Shown here piece after piece: positions 34,409 to 43,428 of a stretch of DNA of 58,124 nucleotides. Made by a program: the position numbers and the translations under genes. Origin of the DNA: CAYOHP01 sp964403795 [NCBI: uncultured bacterium] (GTDB lineage: Bacteria > Muiribacteriota > UBA6191 > CAZXTJ01); contig CAYOHP010000011.1 of NCBI GenBank assembly GCA_964403795.1, positions 43,700 through 101,823 on the forward strand. The letters run 5' to 3'. Under the pieces are notes generated by a model. That model saw nothing but the letters and a program-made list of their open reading frames with translations. It was not told where the DNA came from and made no database searches. How positions within the stretch are numbered: position 1 is the first letter of the stretch; each line of letters opens with the position of its first letter.

Positions 34409-35638
34409 TCACGCCCAAAGGGCCGAGATGGGCACGGCCTGGATCCGCTCTTCGAGCTGGAACACCCGGGGCCCGGTATGGAAGACGACGCCCCGGAGGA
34501 AGCGGTCGCCCAGCCGCTCCCGCAGCCAGACCAGATGCCTGGCATCGTCCCGTCGAGGCGACGCGCTCGCCTTGACCTCGAACCCCACGACTGCGTTGGC
34601 CGAGACCTCGGCCACCAGGTCGACCTCCTGACGACCCTGCTGTTGCCTCAGGTGGTACAGCCTGGGACGACACTCGGCCATGGGCAGCCCGGCACGGAGC
34701 TCGGCCGCCACCAGGGAGTCGAGGATGCCCTCGAGGAGGTCGCCGTCCCGCAGGATCGCAGCCACGTCGAGGCGCAGCAACCCCGCCATCAGGGCCGGAT
34801 CGACGAGGTAGCGCTTGGGCGCGGACGAGAGCCGTCGCAGCCGACTGTGGGTCCAGGCCGGCATCGCCTCGACCACGTAGAGATTCACCAGCAGGCGCTC
34901 GTAGGCCAGCCCCGTCCTGCGATTCAGTCCTGCCGCGTCGTGGAGGGCCTTGTCGTCCACCACCCGGGCCGAGTAGAGGGCGTAGGCCTCGAAGAAGCGA
35001 CGCAGCCTGTCCGGATCCCGGGGACCCTCTACCTGGGCGTCCCGGGTGACCAGTTGCTCCACGTAGCTCTCCAGCCACCTCTGCCGGTTGCGAGGCGAAA
35101 GCCGCAAGGCGGGCTCCGGATAGCCGCTCTCCAGGGCGAGCTCGAGGTAGTGGACCAGGTCGAGGGGGGTGTCAGGGACGGGCAGTTCCCCGCCCCGGAC
35201 CAGGCGATCGAGGAAGCTCTCCCTGGCTCCGCGTCCCTGCCTCTCGGCCACCGTCATCCCCATCATCGGAACCCTCACCAGGCGTCCGGTCCCGGGCCAG
35301 GTCTCGGCATCGAGGTCGGCCCGCACCGAGCCCGTCAGCAGGAACCTGCCGGGTCGAGGATCCGAGTCGACGGCTCGCTTGACGGCGCCCAGCACCTCGG
35401 GCACGGCCTGCCATTCGTCGAGGAGAACGGGTTCCTCGAATCCACGCAGGGCCGCATCCGGGTCGGCCGCGAACGCGGCGGCCTCGGCGGGTCGATCGAG
35501 GCGGATCACGGTCGCCGCGTAGCGACTGGCCGTGGTGGTCTTCCCCCCGGCCCGGGGGCCGACCAGGAGCAGGGCCGGCACCTCCCGGAACAGCTCCTGG
35601 ATGAGACGGTCGGCCAGACGCGGCAGATACTCGGACAC
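34409..35638 (-). CDS. DUF4143-type AAA+ ATPase
   Basis: A 409-residue ATPase of the AAA_14/DUF4143 group found beside nuclease-like and mobile regions. Walker A is GPRAGGKTT (27-35), Walker B LLDEWQAV (about 72-79), and sensor LLTGSV follows; the C-terminal DUF4143 region (about 200-400) ends with VDLVAEVSANAVVGFEVKAS, which carries the D...E-x-K pattern of a restriction-nuclease-like fold. Start GTG 35638. The gene sits in a stretch with remnants and broken genes, consistent with an accessory, possibly acquired, insertion. The biological role of the family is not established. Confidence 0.85.
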   Translation of the reverse strand: MSEYLPRLADRLIQELFREVPALLLVGPRAGGKTTTASRYAATVIRLDRPAEAAAFAADPDAALRGFEEPVLLDEWQAVPEVLGAVKRAVDSDPRPGRFLLTGSVRADLDAETWPGTGRLVRVPMMGMTVAERQGRGARESFLDRLVRGGELPVPDTPLDLVHYLELALESGYPEPALRLSPRNRQRWLESYVEQLVTRDAQVEGPRDPDRLRRFFEAYALYSARVVDDKALHDAAGLNRRTGLAYERLLVNLYVVEAMPAWTHSRLRRLSSAPKRYLVDPALMAGLLRLDVAAILRDGDLLEGILDSLVAAELRAGLPMAECRPRLYHLRQQQGRQEVDLVAEVSANAVVGFEVKASASPRRDDARHLVWLRERLGDRFLRGVVFHTGPRVFQLEERIQAVPISALWA

Positions 35639-35679
35639 GCCGCTGGAGTACCACTCCTACGCGCCGATCGATACCGCTC

Positions 35680-36147
35680 TTACGCGCACTGCTCTACCGG
35701 TTTCGGACGGGATCGGACTCCCTCCGACCCGTTGGCTCCCTCGCCCCCACCGGCTACCCCCGGTTCGCCTGCGTTCGCCCCGCGAGCGAGCTGCAATGCG
35801 GAGGTCCGATGGTTCCACAGATCGAGGCCACCGCCAGGGAAGCCGATCAGCGCACGGTCTCCGGTGGGCGAGAGGCGGAGTGCCCGGGCCACGGCCGGCA
35901 GGCGTACCACCTTCGGTCCGGTCAGTCCCGTCAGGTCGAGGACCAGCATCCGGGGCACGTCCGGACGCGTCGCCACGGCGAGGCGCCCGAACGCGTCCAC
36001 GGACACCAGGCCGAAGGGTCCTGCCAGCCCCTCTGGCCTCGCCTCCTCACCCCTATCGCAGCAGGTCGAAGAGCTTCCTCCGCCAGGAACTCCCCACGCT
36101 CCGCCTCCCGTCCCGTAACCCATAGGCCCGAGAGGAGGACCGACCAA
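35680..36147 (-). pseudogene. Remnant of a WD40/beta-propeller protein
   Basis: An open frame of 155 codons whose middle (RMLVLDLTGLTGPKVVRL, ALRLSPTGDRALIGFPGGG, LDLWNHRT) looks like about one and a half WD40-type blades. There is no good start or ribosome site, third-position G/C is lower than in neighbours, and the protein begins and ends in low-complexity sequence. I read it as a decayed fragment. The rest of the 35639-36380 gap holds only a -10-like TACGCT (36341-36346) for the next gene. Confidence 0.3.
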
Positions 36148-36380
36148 CGCACGTCTCCACCAATCCCTCCGACCCGGACCCGCCCCGGGGCCCGCGCCGC
36201 CTCAGGGGGACGGGGACCCGCCGGGGCGTCGCCAGGGTTCGGCACATCCCAGGCGATCGCGGTCCTCTCCGGGTGAGCGCGACCCCCCCGAGAGGGCTTC
36301 CGCCGCGGCATGGCGGACGGCTCCGGCCCCGGTGCCCGGGTACGCTGGGCGGGTAGCCACCCCCAGGAGGGCGAACCCCC

Positions 36381-37583
36381 ATGGCCGAAGCTTCGAGAAC
36401 CGCGACCTCGGGATCCTGCCCGGCTTGCGGGCGCGGCCTCCAGGAGATCACCTCCGGCCGGCTCCGGGCCAACGCCTGCGCCGGCTGCAAGGGCCTCTGG
36501 TTCCGGGAAGCCGACCTGAGGGACGGCCTGGGGGATCGCTTCGACCCGGAACGCCTGGTGGCCGCCGCGCAGACCCGCGCCGGCTCCCGGGCCTGTCCGG
36601 GGTGCGGCTCCGCCATGGCGGTCCTCCTCTTCCCGGGTGCGGACGCACCGGTCGAGGTCGACCGCTGTGCCCCATGCCGCGGGCTCTTCCTCGACGCCGG
36701 GGAGCTGGCCCGGATCAAGGCGGGGCTCACCGCCATGCCCGCCGGGGCCTCGCCGCTTAGGCCGGCCCGGATCGAGGCGGACGCCGACGGGGAGACCCTG
36801 TCCCACTACCTGGGGATGGACCAGGAGAAGGGACACCAGGAGGCCTCGATCAGCTGGTCGACCTACTTCTTCATCCTCTTCTCGCAGCTCCCGGTCGAGG
36901 TCCACACGCCGCGGCGACGTTTCCCCTGGACCCTGTTCGGGATCGTCTGCCTCTGCTTCTACGGGTTCTACGCCACCCTGGAGGCCTTCCCCCACCACGA
37001 GGAATTCGTCCGGACCTGGGGAGCGATTCCCGACCTCACCCTCTACCCGACCGGCTGGTACCGCCTGGTCACCAACCTCTTCCTGCACGCCGGGCTGGGA
37101 CACCTGCTCGGCAACCTCTACTTCCTGTGGATCTTCGGCGACAACGTGCAGGACGTGTTCATGGACCACGGGATGCTGCGGGGACCGCTGCGCTTCCTGC
37201 GCTTCTACCTGGTCACGGGAGTGATCGCAGCGCTCGCCCACTGCATCCCGGCCTTCGGCGATCCGCTGACCGGCGGGATCCCCCTGGTGGGGGCGAGCGG
37301 GGCGATCAGCGCGGTGCTGGCCGCCTACTGGCGCTTGTTCCCGGGATCGCGCCTCTACCAGATCATTTTCTTCAAGTCGTTCAAGATCCCGGTCTGGTTC
37401 TACTTCTTCCTCTGGATCCTGGGGAACGTGGCCCTGGCGGTCCAGTTCGGGATCCACTCCAACGTCTCGTGGCAGGCCCACCTGGCGGGCTTCACCGCCG
37501 GGTACTTCCTGTTGCCGCGGTTCCTGCCCTATCCGCTGGAGAGGTACCGGCGTCCCCCCGCCGCGGTCGCCACGCCGGCCTGA
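36381..37583 (+). CDS. Rhomboid intramembrane protease with two N-terminal zinc ribbons
   Basis: A 400-residue protein. Residues 1-110 contain two TFIIB-type zinc ribbons (C13xxC16...C33xxC36; and CPGCGS...CAPCRG). Residues about 150-385 form a rhomboid domain: six membrane helices, HAGLGHLLGNLYFLWIFGDN, the catalytic serine in GASGAIS (S306) and the catalytic histidine in WQAHLAG (H367). It would cleave membrane substrates, with the cytoplasmic ribbons possibly binding a partner. ATG 36381 has AGGAGG 11 nt upstream. It ends 31 nt from the stop of the convergent exported-protein gene. Confidence 0.9.
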   Translation: MAEASRTATSGSCPACGRGLQEITSGRLRANACAGCKGLWFREADLRDGLGDRFDPERLVAAAQTRAGSRACPGCGSAMAVLLFPGADAPVEVDRCAPCRGLFLDAGELARIKAGLTAMPAGASPLRPARIEADADGETLSHYLGMDQEKGHQEASISWSTYFFILFSQLPVEVHTPRRRFPWTLFGIVCLCFYGFYATLEAFPHHEEFVRTWGAIPDLTLYPTGWYRLVTNLFLHAGLGHLLGNLYFLWIFGDNVQDVFMDHGMLRGPLRFLRFYLVTGVIAALAHCIPAFGDPLTGGIPLVGASGAISAVLAAYWRLFPGSRLYQIIFFKSFKIPVWFYFFLWILGNVALAVQFGIHSNVSWQAHLAGFTAGYFLLPRFLPYPLERYRRPPAAVATPA

Positions 37584-37614
37584 TCCCGGCTCGGGCCGGG
37601 GCGAACGGACCGTC

Positions 37615-38655
37615 TCAGCGGATGCACTCGTGGCGGAGGAAATCCTCCCGCAGGCCGGGGTCGCACGAAGGGACCCGTTCGACCACATGGCAGGGCCGGA
37701 GCCCGGTCGCACCGCAGGCGTCGGCCTTCCATCCGCCCGCGTCGACCGCGACCTGGGTGAGCGCCGAGGAGCCGCGCAGATCCACCGGCAGCACCGAGGC
37801 GCCCACGCCCACCGCGATCCCCAGCGCCTCGAGCGAGCGGAGGTCGAAGCCGATGGCGCCCGGGAACTCCCGGAGCGGCTTGAACCAGAATCCGATCGAG
37901 GCACCCACCGCCAGGCCGTGGACCACCGACTTGCCCGCCCCCGCGGCCAGGCCGCGCGACTCGCCCACGATCTCCGAGGGAGTGGCGCGGGCGAGGCTCA
38001 GGGCGATCGAGCCCGAGCCTCCGGTGATCAGGCCCATGCTCACCCCGAAAGTCCGGTAGCTCCGGGCCCGCGCTCCCGGTGCGAGCGGGAAGGCCACGCC
38101 GCGCTCCATGCTCCCTCCGATGCCCACCCCCCCGTCGATCACCACACCGACCATGAGGGTCTTGGGCATGGCGTCGCCGATCTCCCGCATCGTGTTCTGG
38201 AATCGCGGGAGCCCGATCCTCGCCGCCAGCCCCTCGAGGTCGCCGCGCTCCACCATGCGCAGGAACTCGCCGGAGTCGAAGAGAGCGCGGTTCCCCGGCT
38301 GCGCCAGCGAGGTACCGAAGCGGATCAGGGCTTCGAGCATGGGCTTGTGCTGGCGCACCACGGAGTCGGCCAGGCGCTCGAACTCGCTCTTGGGGATCTC
38401 GCTCCGCGGGACGCAGCGGTGGCGGGTGAAGTCCTCGACCAGGCCGGCGTCGCAGGACGGGATCCTCTCGATCACGTAGCAGGGCCGCTGGCCGTGCCCG
38501 CCGCAGGGCCCGGCGGAGGCGGACCGGGAGAGAGCGGCCACCGAGAGCGCCAGGAGCAGGAAGCGGGCGAGACCGGGAGCCGGAGCTCGGGGAGGAGGGG
38601 GGGGAGTGCATGGGGTCAGTGTCGCACGCGGCCCGCGGCGCCGGTCCCATGGCAC
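37615..38655 (-). CDS. Exported protein with matching Cys-rich motifs at both ends
   Basis: A 346-residue protein; a signal peptide (ARFLLLALSVAALSRSASA) starts about 30 residues in. Just after it and again at the very C-terminus lie near-identical 35-residue motifs: GQRPCYVIERIPSCDAG and GLRPCHVVERVPSCDPG, each continuing with EDF-x-RH-x-C. The middle (about 90-290) is Gly-rich and beta-like, with MGLITGGSGSIALSLA and SVVHGLAVGASIGFWF blocks resembling an autotransporter or outer-membrane insertion region. The start is uncertain (GTG 38655 in frame, no clear ribosome site). No family is recognised. Confidence 0.55.
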   Translation of the reverse strand: MPWDRRRGPRATLTPCTPPPPPRAPAPGLARFLLLALSVAALSRSASAGPCGGHGQRPCYVIERIPSCDAGLVEDFTRHRCVPRSEIPKSEFERLADSVVRQHKPMLEALIRFGTSLAQPGNRALFDSGEFLRMVERGDLEGLAARIGLPRFQNTMREIGDAMPKTLMVGVVIDGGVGIGGSMERGVAFPLAPGARARSYRTFGVSMGLITGGSGSIALSLARATPSEIVGESRGLAAGAGKSVVHGLAVGASIGFWFKPLREFPGAIGFDLRSLEALGIAVGVGASVLPVDLRGSSALTQVAVDAGGWKADACGATGLRPCHVVERVPSCDPGLREDFLRHECIR

Positions 38656-38707
38656 GCGGGGCGCCGGATGCCGCCTCGGTGCGAGGGCGCCGAGGTGCGA
38701 CCAGCTC

Positions 38708-40849
38708 CTAGCGGATCTCCGGCCGCGTGCCTTCCCCGTCCGCGGCCGGTAGCCCCAGGATGGGTTCGGCGGCGGTCCGGAAGAGCGCTCCGAGGGCCTC
38801 CGGCGATTCCTTCCCGACCCGCTGGTAGATCTCCTCCACGTGGCTCACCCAGAGCGGACTCCCCAGCGGCTGCACGGCGCGGACCGTGAGCCCCACGGTC
38901 TCGAGCGGGAAGGGCAGGAGCCGACGAGAGATCGACACCGCCAGCGCCAGGCGCGGCGGGTGGATCTCGACCGCCTCGCCGATCGTGCGGGGCGCGTAGA
39001 AGGGGATGGTACGGACCCGTCCGCCTCCCGAGACTTCGAGCCGGTACTGGAACTTCTCGTGGAAGTCGCTGCCCAGGAGCACCAGCTCCAGGTCGCCCTC
39101 GAACCCGACCGGCTGCCAGGCGATCCGGGAAGGTGCGGTGGCATAGCTGCCGCGCTGCCCCATCATGGCGGAGACCAGGGAGCCGCCGTCGCCCAGGCGG
39201 TTCACGGGATCCGTGAAAGGGGTGCCGGCGGGATTCATGGGCAGCAGGGCGTGGTAGCCGGTGGTTCGGCCTTCCGCCACCGCCGCGGCCGAGACCTGGT
39301 CCCGGTCCCGGACCACGGCCCAGTGCCGGCGGCCGCCGGGGAGTTCGGCGCGTCCCTTCTCGATCCAGGCCGTGAGCGGGAAGGCGATGGTCCCTCCCAT
39401 GGTCCGGACCGGGGCGACCTTCACGAACGGTTCGACCAGGCGGACCAGGCGCGGGTCGGGGGAATCCTCCGGGAACAGCTCGCCATGGCGGCGGTAGGTC
39501 CCGGATCCGGTGCGCACTAGGAACCCCTGGAGGGCGACCAGGGCGGCAGCGTCGTCGAAGGCCTCGATCGCAGGCGGACCGTCCGCCAGCCGAGCCACCG
39601 CCTCGGCGAGCGGCGCCACCTGGTTGCGGAAGACCCGCCGCGCGGCCTTCCACCGGAGATCGGCCTCGCTGGTCTCGACCGCGTCGGTGGTGCGGGAGAA
39701 CCGCTCCACATCGGGGTCGGTGGCCAACCGGGAGCGGGCCGAAGCCAGCAGGCCGAGGGCCGCGCCCCGCGAGAGCCCGGCTCCCGTGGAGGACGTCTCC
39801 GGCGCCAGGGTCTCGCCCCGACGAGCCAGCCCCAGGGCCACGACCACCAGGGTGAGGAAGGCGGGGAGCAGGGCCTTGGCGATCGAGCCCGGGGGCCCGG
39901 CCTGCGGAGCCGGACCGAACCTGCCGGTCGCCTCGCCGGGGAGGGAGGCGCCTTCCAGGGTGGTCGCCGCGACCTCGACCGGAGCCAGGCGTCGGGTCTC
40001 CCCCGGGGTCGCTCCCCGCGGTTCGCATGCCTCGCGCAAGGCCGCTCGGAAGGCCTCCCCGGAAGGGAAACGCCGGGTCGGGTCGAGGGCCAGCATGCGC
40101 TCGAGCACCGGATCGAGGCGGCGGGAGAGTCCGGGGCGCTGACCCGAGATCGGAGCCGGAGGTCCGGCGTGCTGGGCCGTCACGATCGTGGCGAGATCGC
40201 CCCGGTAGGGCGGACGCCCGGAGAGGAGGGTGTAGGCGAGGGCGCCGAGCGCGTAGCGATCGACCTCGCGGGTGGAGGCGCCATCGGTCAGCTGTTCCGG
40301 GGCCATGTACCCGGGGGTGCCGACCACCGCGCCGGCGGCCGTGAGGGTGCTGCCGGGGAGATCGGGGCGGGCCAGCCCGAAGTCGAGCAGCCGGATGCGG
40401 CCCCCCGGTTCCAGGATCAGGTTCCCGGGCTTCAAGTCGCGGTGCACCAGGCCCGCGGCATGGAGGGCGTCGATGCCCTCGGCCACGTCGGCGATCCAGG
40501 CGAGGGCGGTGGCCGGTTCCGGGGGGCCGTCGCCGAGTACCCGGTCGAGGGACTCCCCGGACACGAACTGGTAGATCAGCACCGGGGCGCCGGTACGGTC
40601 CCGCAGGCAACCGAGGAGCCGGGCGAGCCGCGGATGGTCCACCCGGGCGAGCAACCGGGCCTCGCGGGCGATCCGGTCCCGGAGCGAATCCGCCAGATCC
40701 GGGTGGGCGACCTTGGCGGCCACCCGCGCTCCGGACCGTCGCTGGCGGGCCTCGAGTACGGTCCCGAATCCGCCCCTTCCCAGCTCGCCCAGGATCTCGT
40801 AGTCGTCCTCGAACACAGGGCCGGCGGCACCTCGATCGGAGGCGCTCAC
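38708..40849 (-). CDS. Transmembrane Ser/Thr protein kinase with large extracytoplasmic domain
   Basis: A 713-residue PknB-like kinase. The kinase domain (about 16-290) is complete: Gly loop GELGRGGFG, Lys46 in AAKVAH, HRDLKPGN (136-143), DFG (156-158), APE (183-185). A single membrane helix (about 335-355, AKALLPAFLTLVVVALGLA) leads to an extracytoplasmic domain of about 350 residues of unknown family. It should be active and could sense an envelope cue. The GTG start overlaps the stop of the beta-helix gene as GTGA, so both come from one mRNA. Confidence 0.9.
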   Translation of the reverse strand: MSASDRGAAGPVFEDDYEILGELGRGGFGTVLEARQRRSGARVAAKVAHPDLADSLRDRIAREARLLARVDHPRLARLLGCLRDRTGAPVLIYQFVSGESLDRVLGDGPPEPATALAWIADVAEGIDALHAAGLVHRDLKPGNLILEPGGRIRLLDFGLARPDLPGSTLTAAGAVVGTPGYMAPEQLTDGASTREVDRYALGALAYTLLSGRPPYRGDLATIVTAQHAGPPAPISGQRPGLSRRLDPVLERMLALDPTRRFPSGEAFRAALREACEPRGATPGETRRLAPVEVAATTLEGASLPGEATGRFGPAPQAGPPGSIAKALLPAFLTLVVVALGLARRGETLAPETSSTGAGLSRGAALGLLASARSRLATDPDVERFSRTTDAVETSEADLRWKAARRVFRNQVAPLAEAVARLADGPPAIEAFDDAAALVALQGFLVRTGSGTYRRHGELFPEDSPDPRLVRLVEPFVKVAPVRTMGGTIAFPLTAWIEKGRAELPGGRRHWAVVRDRDQVSAAAVAEGRTTGYHALLPMNPAGTPFTDPVNRLGDGGSLVSAMMGQRGSYATAPSRIAWQPVGFEGDLELVLLGSDFHEKFQYRLEVSGGGRVRTIPFYAPRTIGEAVEIHPPRLALAVSISRRLLPFPLETVGLTVRAVQPLGSPLWVSHVEEIYQRVGKESPEALGALFRTAAEPILGLPAADGEGTRPEIR

Positions 40850-42120
40850 CGGGCGGCACCTGCACGTTCGCAGCGATTGCCGGGACCGAGGCGCGGAAGC
40901 TCCCGGCAGGTCAGGTACCGCTCGCCCTGCTGGACCACCTCGGGTTCCCCCGAGTGGGCGACCCAGACGTTGTCCCTGGCGTCGAGCCCGACCCGGGGAC
41001 CGAAGTAGGCGGCGCTCGAACCCCACTCGACCCGATTGCCGTGGAAGCGGAGCTGGATCGGCACCGGGACGCCGTACTGCACGTAGAGCGGGAAGGCATG
41101 CCGGCGCGGGTTCTCGACCAGGGTGCAGGCCGAGACCTCGAAGTCGGCGCCCTCGTCCTCGATCTGGTCGATCACCAGCAGGGCCCAGGGCGAGTCGACC
41201 TCGGCCGGGATGGCGGTCCGGTCGATCCGGGTCCGCAGGGCCCGGCTGCCCCTGCCCCAGAGCTTGACGCCGTCGCCATGGTTGGCGACCACCCGGCAGT
41301 CGGTCACCGAGGACCTCCGGGCCTTGAGATCGATCCCGTCGCCCAGGTTCCGCTCGGCCCGGCAGGCGACCAGCTCGACGGGTCCCTCGGAAGCCTCGAT
41401 CCCGATCCCGTCGGGGCGATCGTAGGGACGGTCCCGCCCGTCGCCGCCTCGCCAGTACCGGCCCGAGTCCGAGAGTTCGGTGGCCTCGATGCGGACCCGC
41501 TGCCATCCCCCCCGGCGGCCTTCGGGTCCTCCCAGGCCGCCACCTCCGTTGTGGTGGAACCGGCAGGTCTCGATCCGGGTGTCGGCGAGATCGCCGGCGT
41601 TCAGGCCGAATCCGTCGAGGTGGTGGACCTCGAGGTCGCGCAGGAGCAGGTCGCCGGCTGGCGACACCAGCGCCGCGATGCCGTCCTCGACCCGGGGATC
41701 CCCGCCGGGAGCGTGGGTGAGTTCCAGGCCGGAGAGGACCAGGTGGTGGACCCCGGCCAGGTCCACCAGCGCCGCCACGCCGCGGCTCCCGGCGAGGCGG
41801 GGTCGCCCGGGACCCTCGCCTCGGATCACGGTGGGGCTCCCGGACCGTCCCGAGGGGGGTCGCAGGATGCGATCGTGGTCGTCGACGGGGTAGCTGCCGG
41901 GCAAGAGCACGAGGGTCCCCCCGGGAGCCAGTCGCGCCAGCGCCAGGGCAGGGGTGCGCAGCGGGGCCTGGCGGGTCCCGGCGGCGCGGTCGTCACCGGC
42001 CGGGGAGACATGGAGGGTGACGGACTCCCTGCCGCCGGCCCGGGCGACTGCCGGGAGCAGGCATGCGGCGAGCAGGACCGCCGATCCCGTCCGCCTCCGG
42101 GTCGAAGCCGCATCCGCCAT
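40846..42120 (-). CDS. Secreted right-handed beta-helix protein (parallel beta-helix/NosD-like)
   Basis: A 424-residue protein with a signal peptide (SAVLLAACLLPAVARA). The body begins LHVSPAGDDRAAGTRQAPLR, the DUF1565/pectate-lyase-like entry, and continues with repeated short strands of the parallel beta-helix (LVLSGLELTH, IETCRFHHNGG, VELVACRAERNLGDGIDL, VTDCRVVANHGDGVKL). It may bind or cleave a polysaccharide; no catalytic triad is evident. ATG 42120 has GGGAGG 4 nt upstream. It is translated before, and overlaps, the kinase gene. It is divergent from the amidohydrolase gene. Confidence 0.8.
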   Translation of the reverse strand: MADAASTRRRTGSAVLLAACLLPAVARAGGRESVTLHVSPAGDDRAAGTRQAPLRTPALALARLAPGGTLVLLPGSYPVDDHDRILRPPSGRSGSPTVIRGEGPGRPRLAGSRGVAALVDLAGVHHLVLSGLELTHAPGGDPRVEDGIAALVSPAGDLLLRDLEVHHLDGFGLNAGDLADTRIETCRFHHNGGGGLGGPEGRRGGWQRVRIEATELSDSGRYWRGGDGRDRPYDRPDGIGIEASEGPVELVACRAERNLGDGIDLKARRSSVTDCRVVANHGDGVKLWGRGSRALRTRIDRTAIPAEVDSPWALLVIDQIEDEGADFEVSACTLVENPRRHAFPLYVQYGVPVPIQLRFHGNRVEWGSSAAYFGPRVGLDARDNVWVAHSGEPEVVQQGERYLTCRELPRLGPGNRCERAGAAR

Positions 42121-42182
42121 CGAACCTCCCGGCCCTGCTCCCACGGTAACCGTTCGTAGCTTCGCCGACCGCCATCCGGGAC

Positions 42183-42198
42183 TGGCACGAGGCGTGCG
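42183..42198 (+). promoter_or_regulatory. Sigma-54-type -24/-12 promoter element
   Basis: TGGCACGAGGCGTGCG: TGGCACG, then GTGC with 12 nt from the -24 GG to the -12 GC, an exact RpoN spacing. It lies in the gap between the beta-helix gene and the amidohydrolase start (42239), with about 30 nt of leader and an AGGAGGAT ribosome site. Confidence 0.65.
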
Positions 42199-42238
42199 AT
42201 GCAACCCGACGCCCGCCGCTGATCCCGAGGAGGATCCC

Positions 42239-43210
42239 TTGCCTCGATCGCTCGCCCTGGTCCTCGCGCTGTCCCTGGCCGGAGTCCCCCTCCGGGCCCA
42301 GGACGGCTACTTCGACGCCCACGTCCACCTGAACGACCCGGCCGCTCATGTGGAGCGCATGGATCGGCTGGGGATCCCCCGAGCCCTCGTGTTCTGGGGC
42401 CACGCCGGGGACAACCCGGAGATCCGGGCCGCCGCGGCGCGCTGGCCCGATCGGCTGGTGCCGATGGTCTCGGTCTCGCCCGAGCGCCGGGATCCCTACG
42501 GCAACTGGTGGAAGGCAGCTGACCCGCGCCTCCTCACCCATCTCGAGGCCGAGCTGGACCAGGGCGGTTACCGGGGGATCGGCGAACTCTCGATCGTGCA
42601 CTTCCCGTCCAAGGGCTTCCCCGAGACCGAGGTGAGCCCCCTGCATCCGCTGATGGACGGCATCATGCGGATCGCGGCCCGGCGTTCGCTGCCGGTGATG
42701 GTCCACTGCGAGATGACCTATGCCCGGGAACTCGACGCCTTGCTCAGGGCCCATCCCGCGGTACGCCTGGTCTGGGCCCACGGCGGCTACGCCCCGCTCT
42801 ACTGGACCGAGCGCATGCTCCTCGCCCATCCCGGTCTCGTCATCGAGCTCAGCATGCGGACCGTGGACCGCCATCCCCGCAGTCCCGACTACTGGATCCT
42901 GGAGGCGCCCGGGAAGGTCTGGCCCGAGTGGCTCCGGCTGGTGGAGCGCTTCCCGGACCGCTTCCTGGTGGGCTCCGATGCCACCCAGCGAAACGGCGCT
43001 GTCGACGAAAGCCGCATGGCGAGCCCCTACGTGCTCCTCGACCAGCTCTCGTCGGGCGCCCGGCGGCGGGTGGCGCAGGAGAACTTCGCAGCCCTCTTCG
43101 GGGGAGGCGGGTCGGCTCGGGCGGCCCTGGTCCGCCCCGCCACCGGGTCGGTGCTCGACGGCCTCGGCCTGGGGACGGCCCAGCTGGTCGGCCTGTTCGG
43201 GCAGGAATGA
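42239..43210 (+). CDS. Secreted amidohydrolase_2-family metal hydrolase
   Basis: A 323-residue TIM-barrel hydrolase starting at TTG 42239, which follows CCGAGGAGGAT. A signal peptide (RSLALVLALSLAGVPLRA) precedes FDAHVHLND, the first metal-binding His pair; further ligands are VHCE (His), WAHGGY (His) and GSDATQ (Asp). Family members hydrolyse C-C, C-N or C-O bonds of small organics. Its substrate is unknown. Promoter: a sigma-54-type element 30 nt before the predicted leader. Confidence 0.85.
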   Translation: MPRSLALVLALSLAGVPLRAQDGYFDAHVHLNDPAAHVERMDRLGIPRALVFWGHAGDNPEIRAAAARWPDRLVPMVSVSPERRDPYGNWWKAADPRLLTHLEAELDQGGYRGIGELSIVHFPSKGFPETEVSPLHPLMDGIMRIAARRSLPVMVHCEMTYARELDALLRAHPAVRLVWAHGGYAPLYWTERMLLAHPGLVIELSMRTVDRHPRSPDYWILEAPGKVWPEWLRLVERFPDRFLVGSDATQRNGAVDESRMASPYVLLDQLSSGARRRVAQENFAALFGGGGSARAALVRPATGSVLDGLGLGTAQLVGLFGQE

Positions 43211-43428
43211 GGCTGGCCGACCTCCCGGGTCCGAGGCCGGAGCCGGGCTCGGCGCGATGTCCCGCATGTCCCCTATGGGTCGCGGCTGAGACCGACGGGA
43301 CGGTGGGGAGATACGGTTTCGAGCCTCGTCCTCGAGGCGCCGTCTCGGAGATCCGGTCCGTGGTCCCCCGGCTCCTCTAAGGGATCGACCTCCCCCGTGC
43401 CGATGGAATCCCGGGAGGTTCCCGGCCC

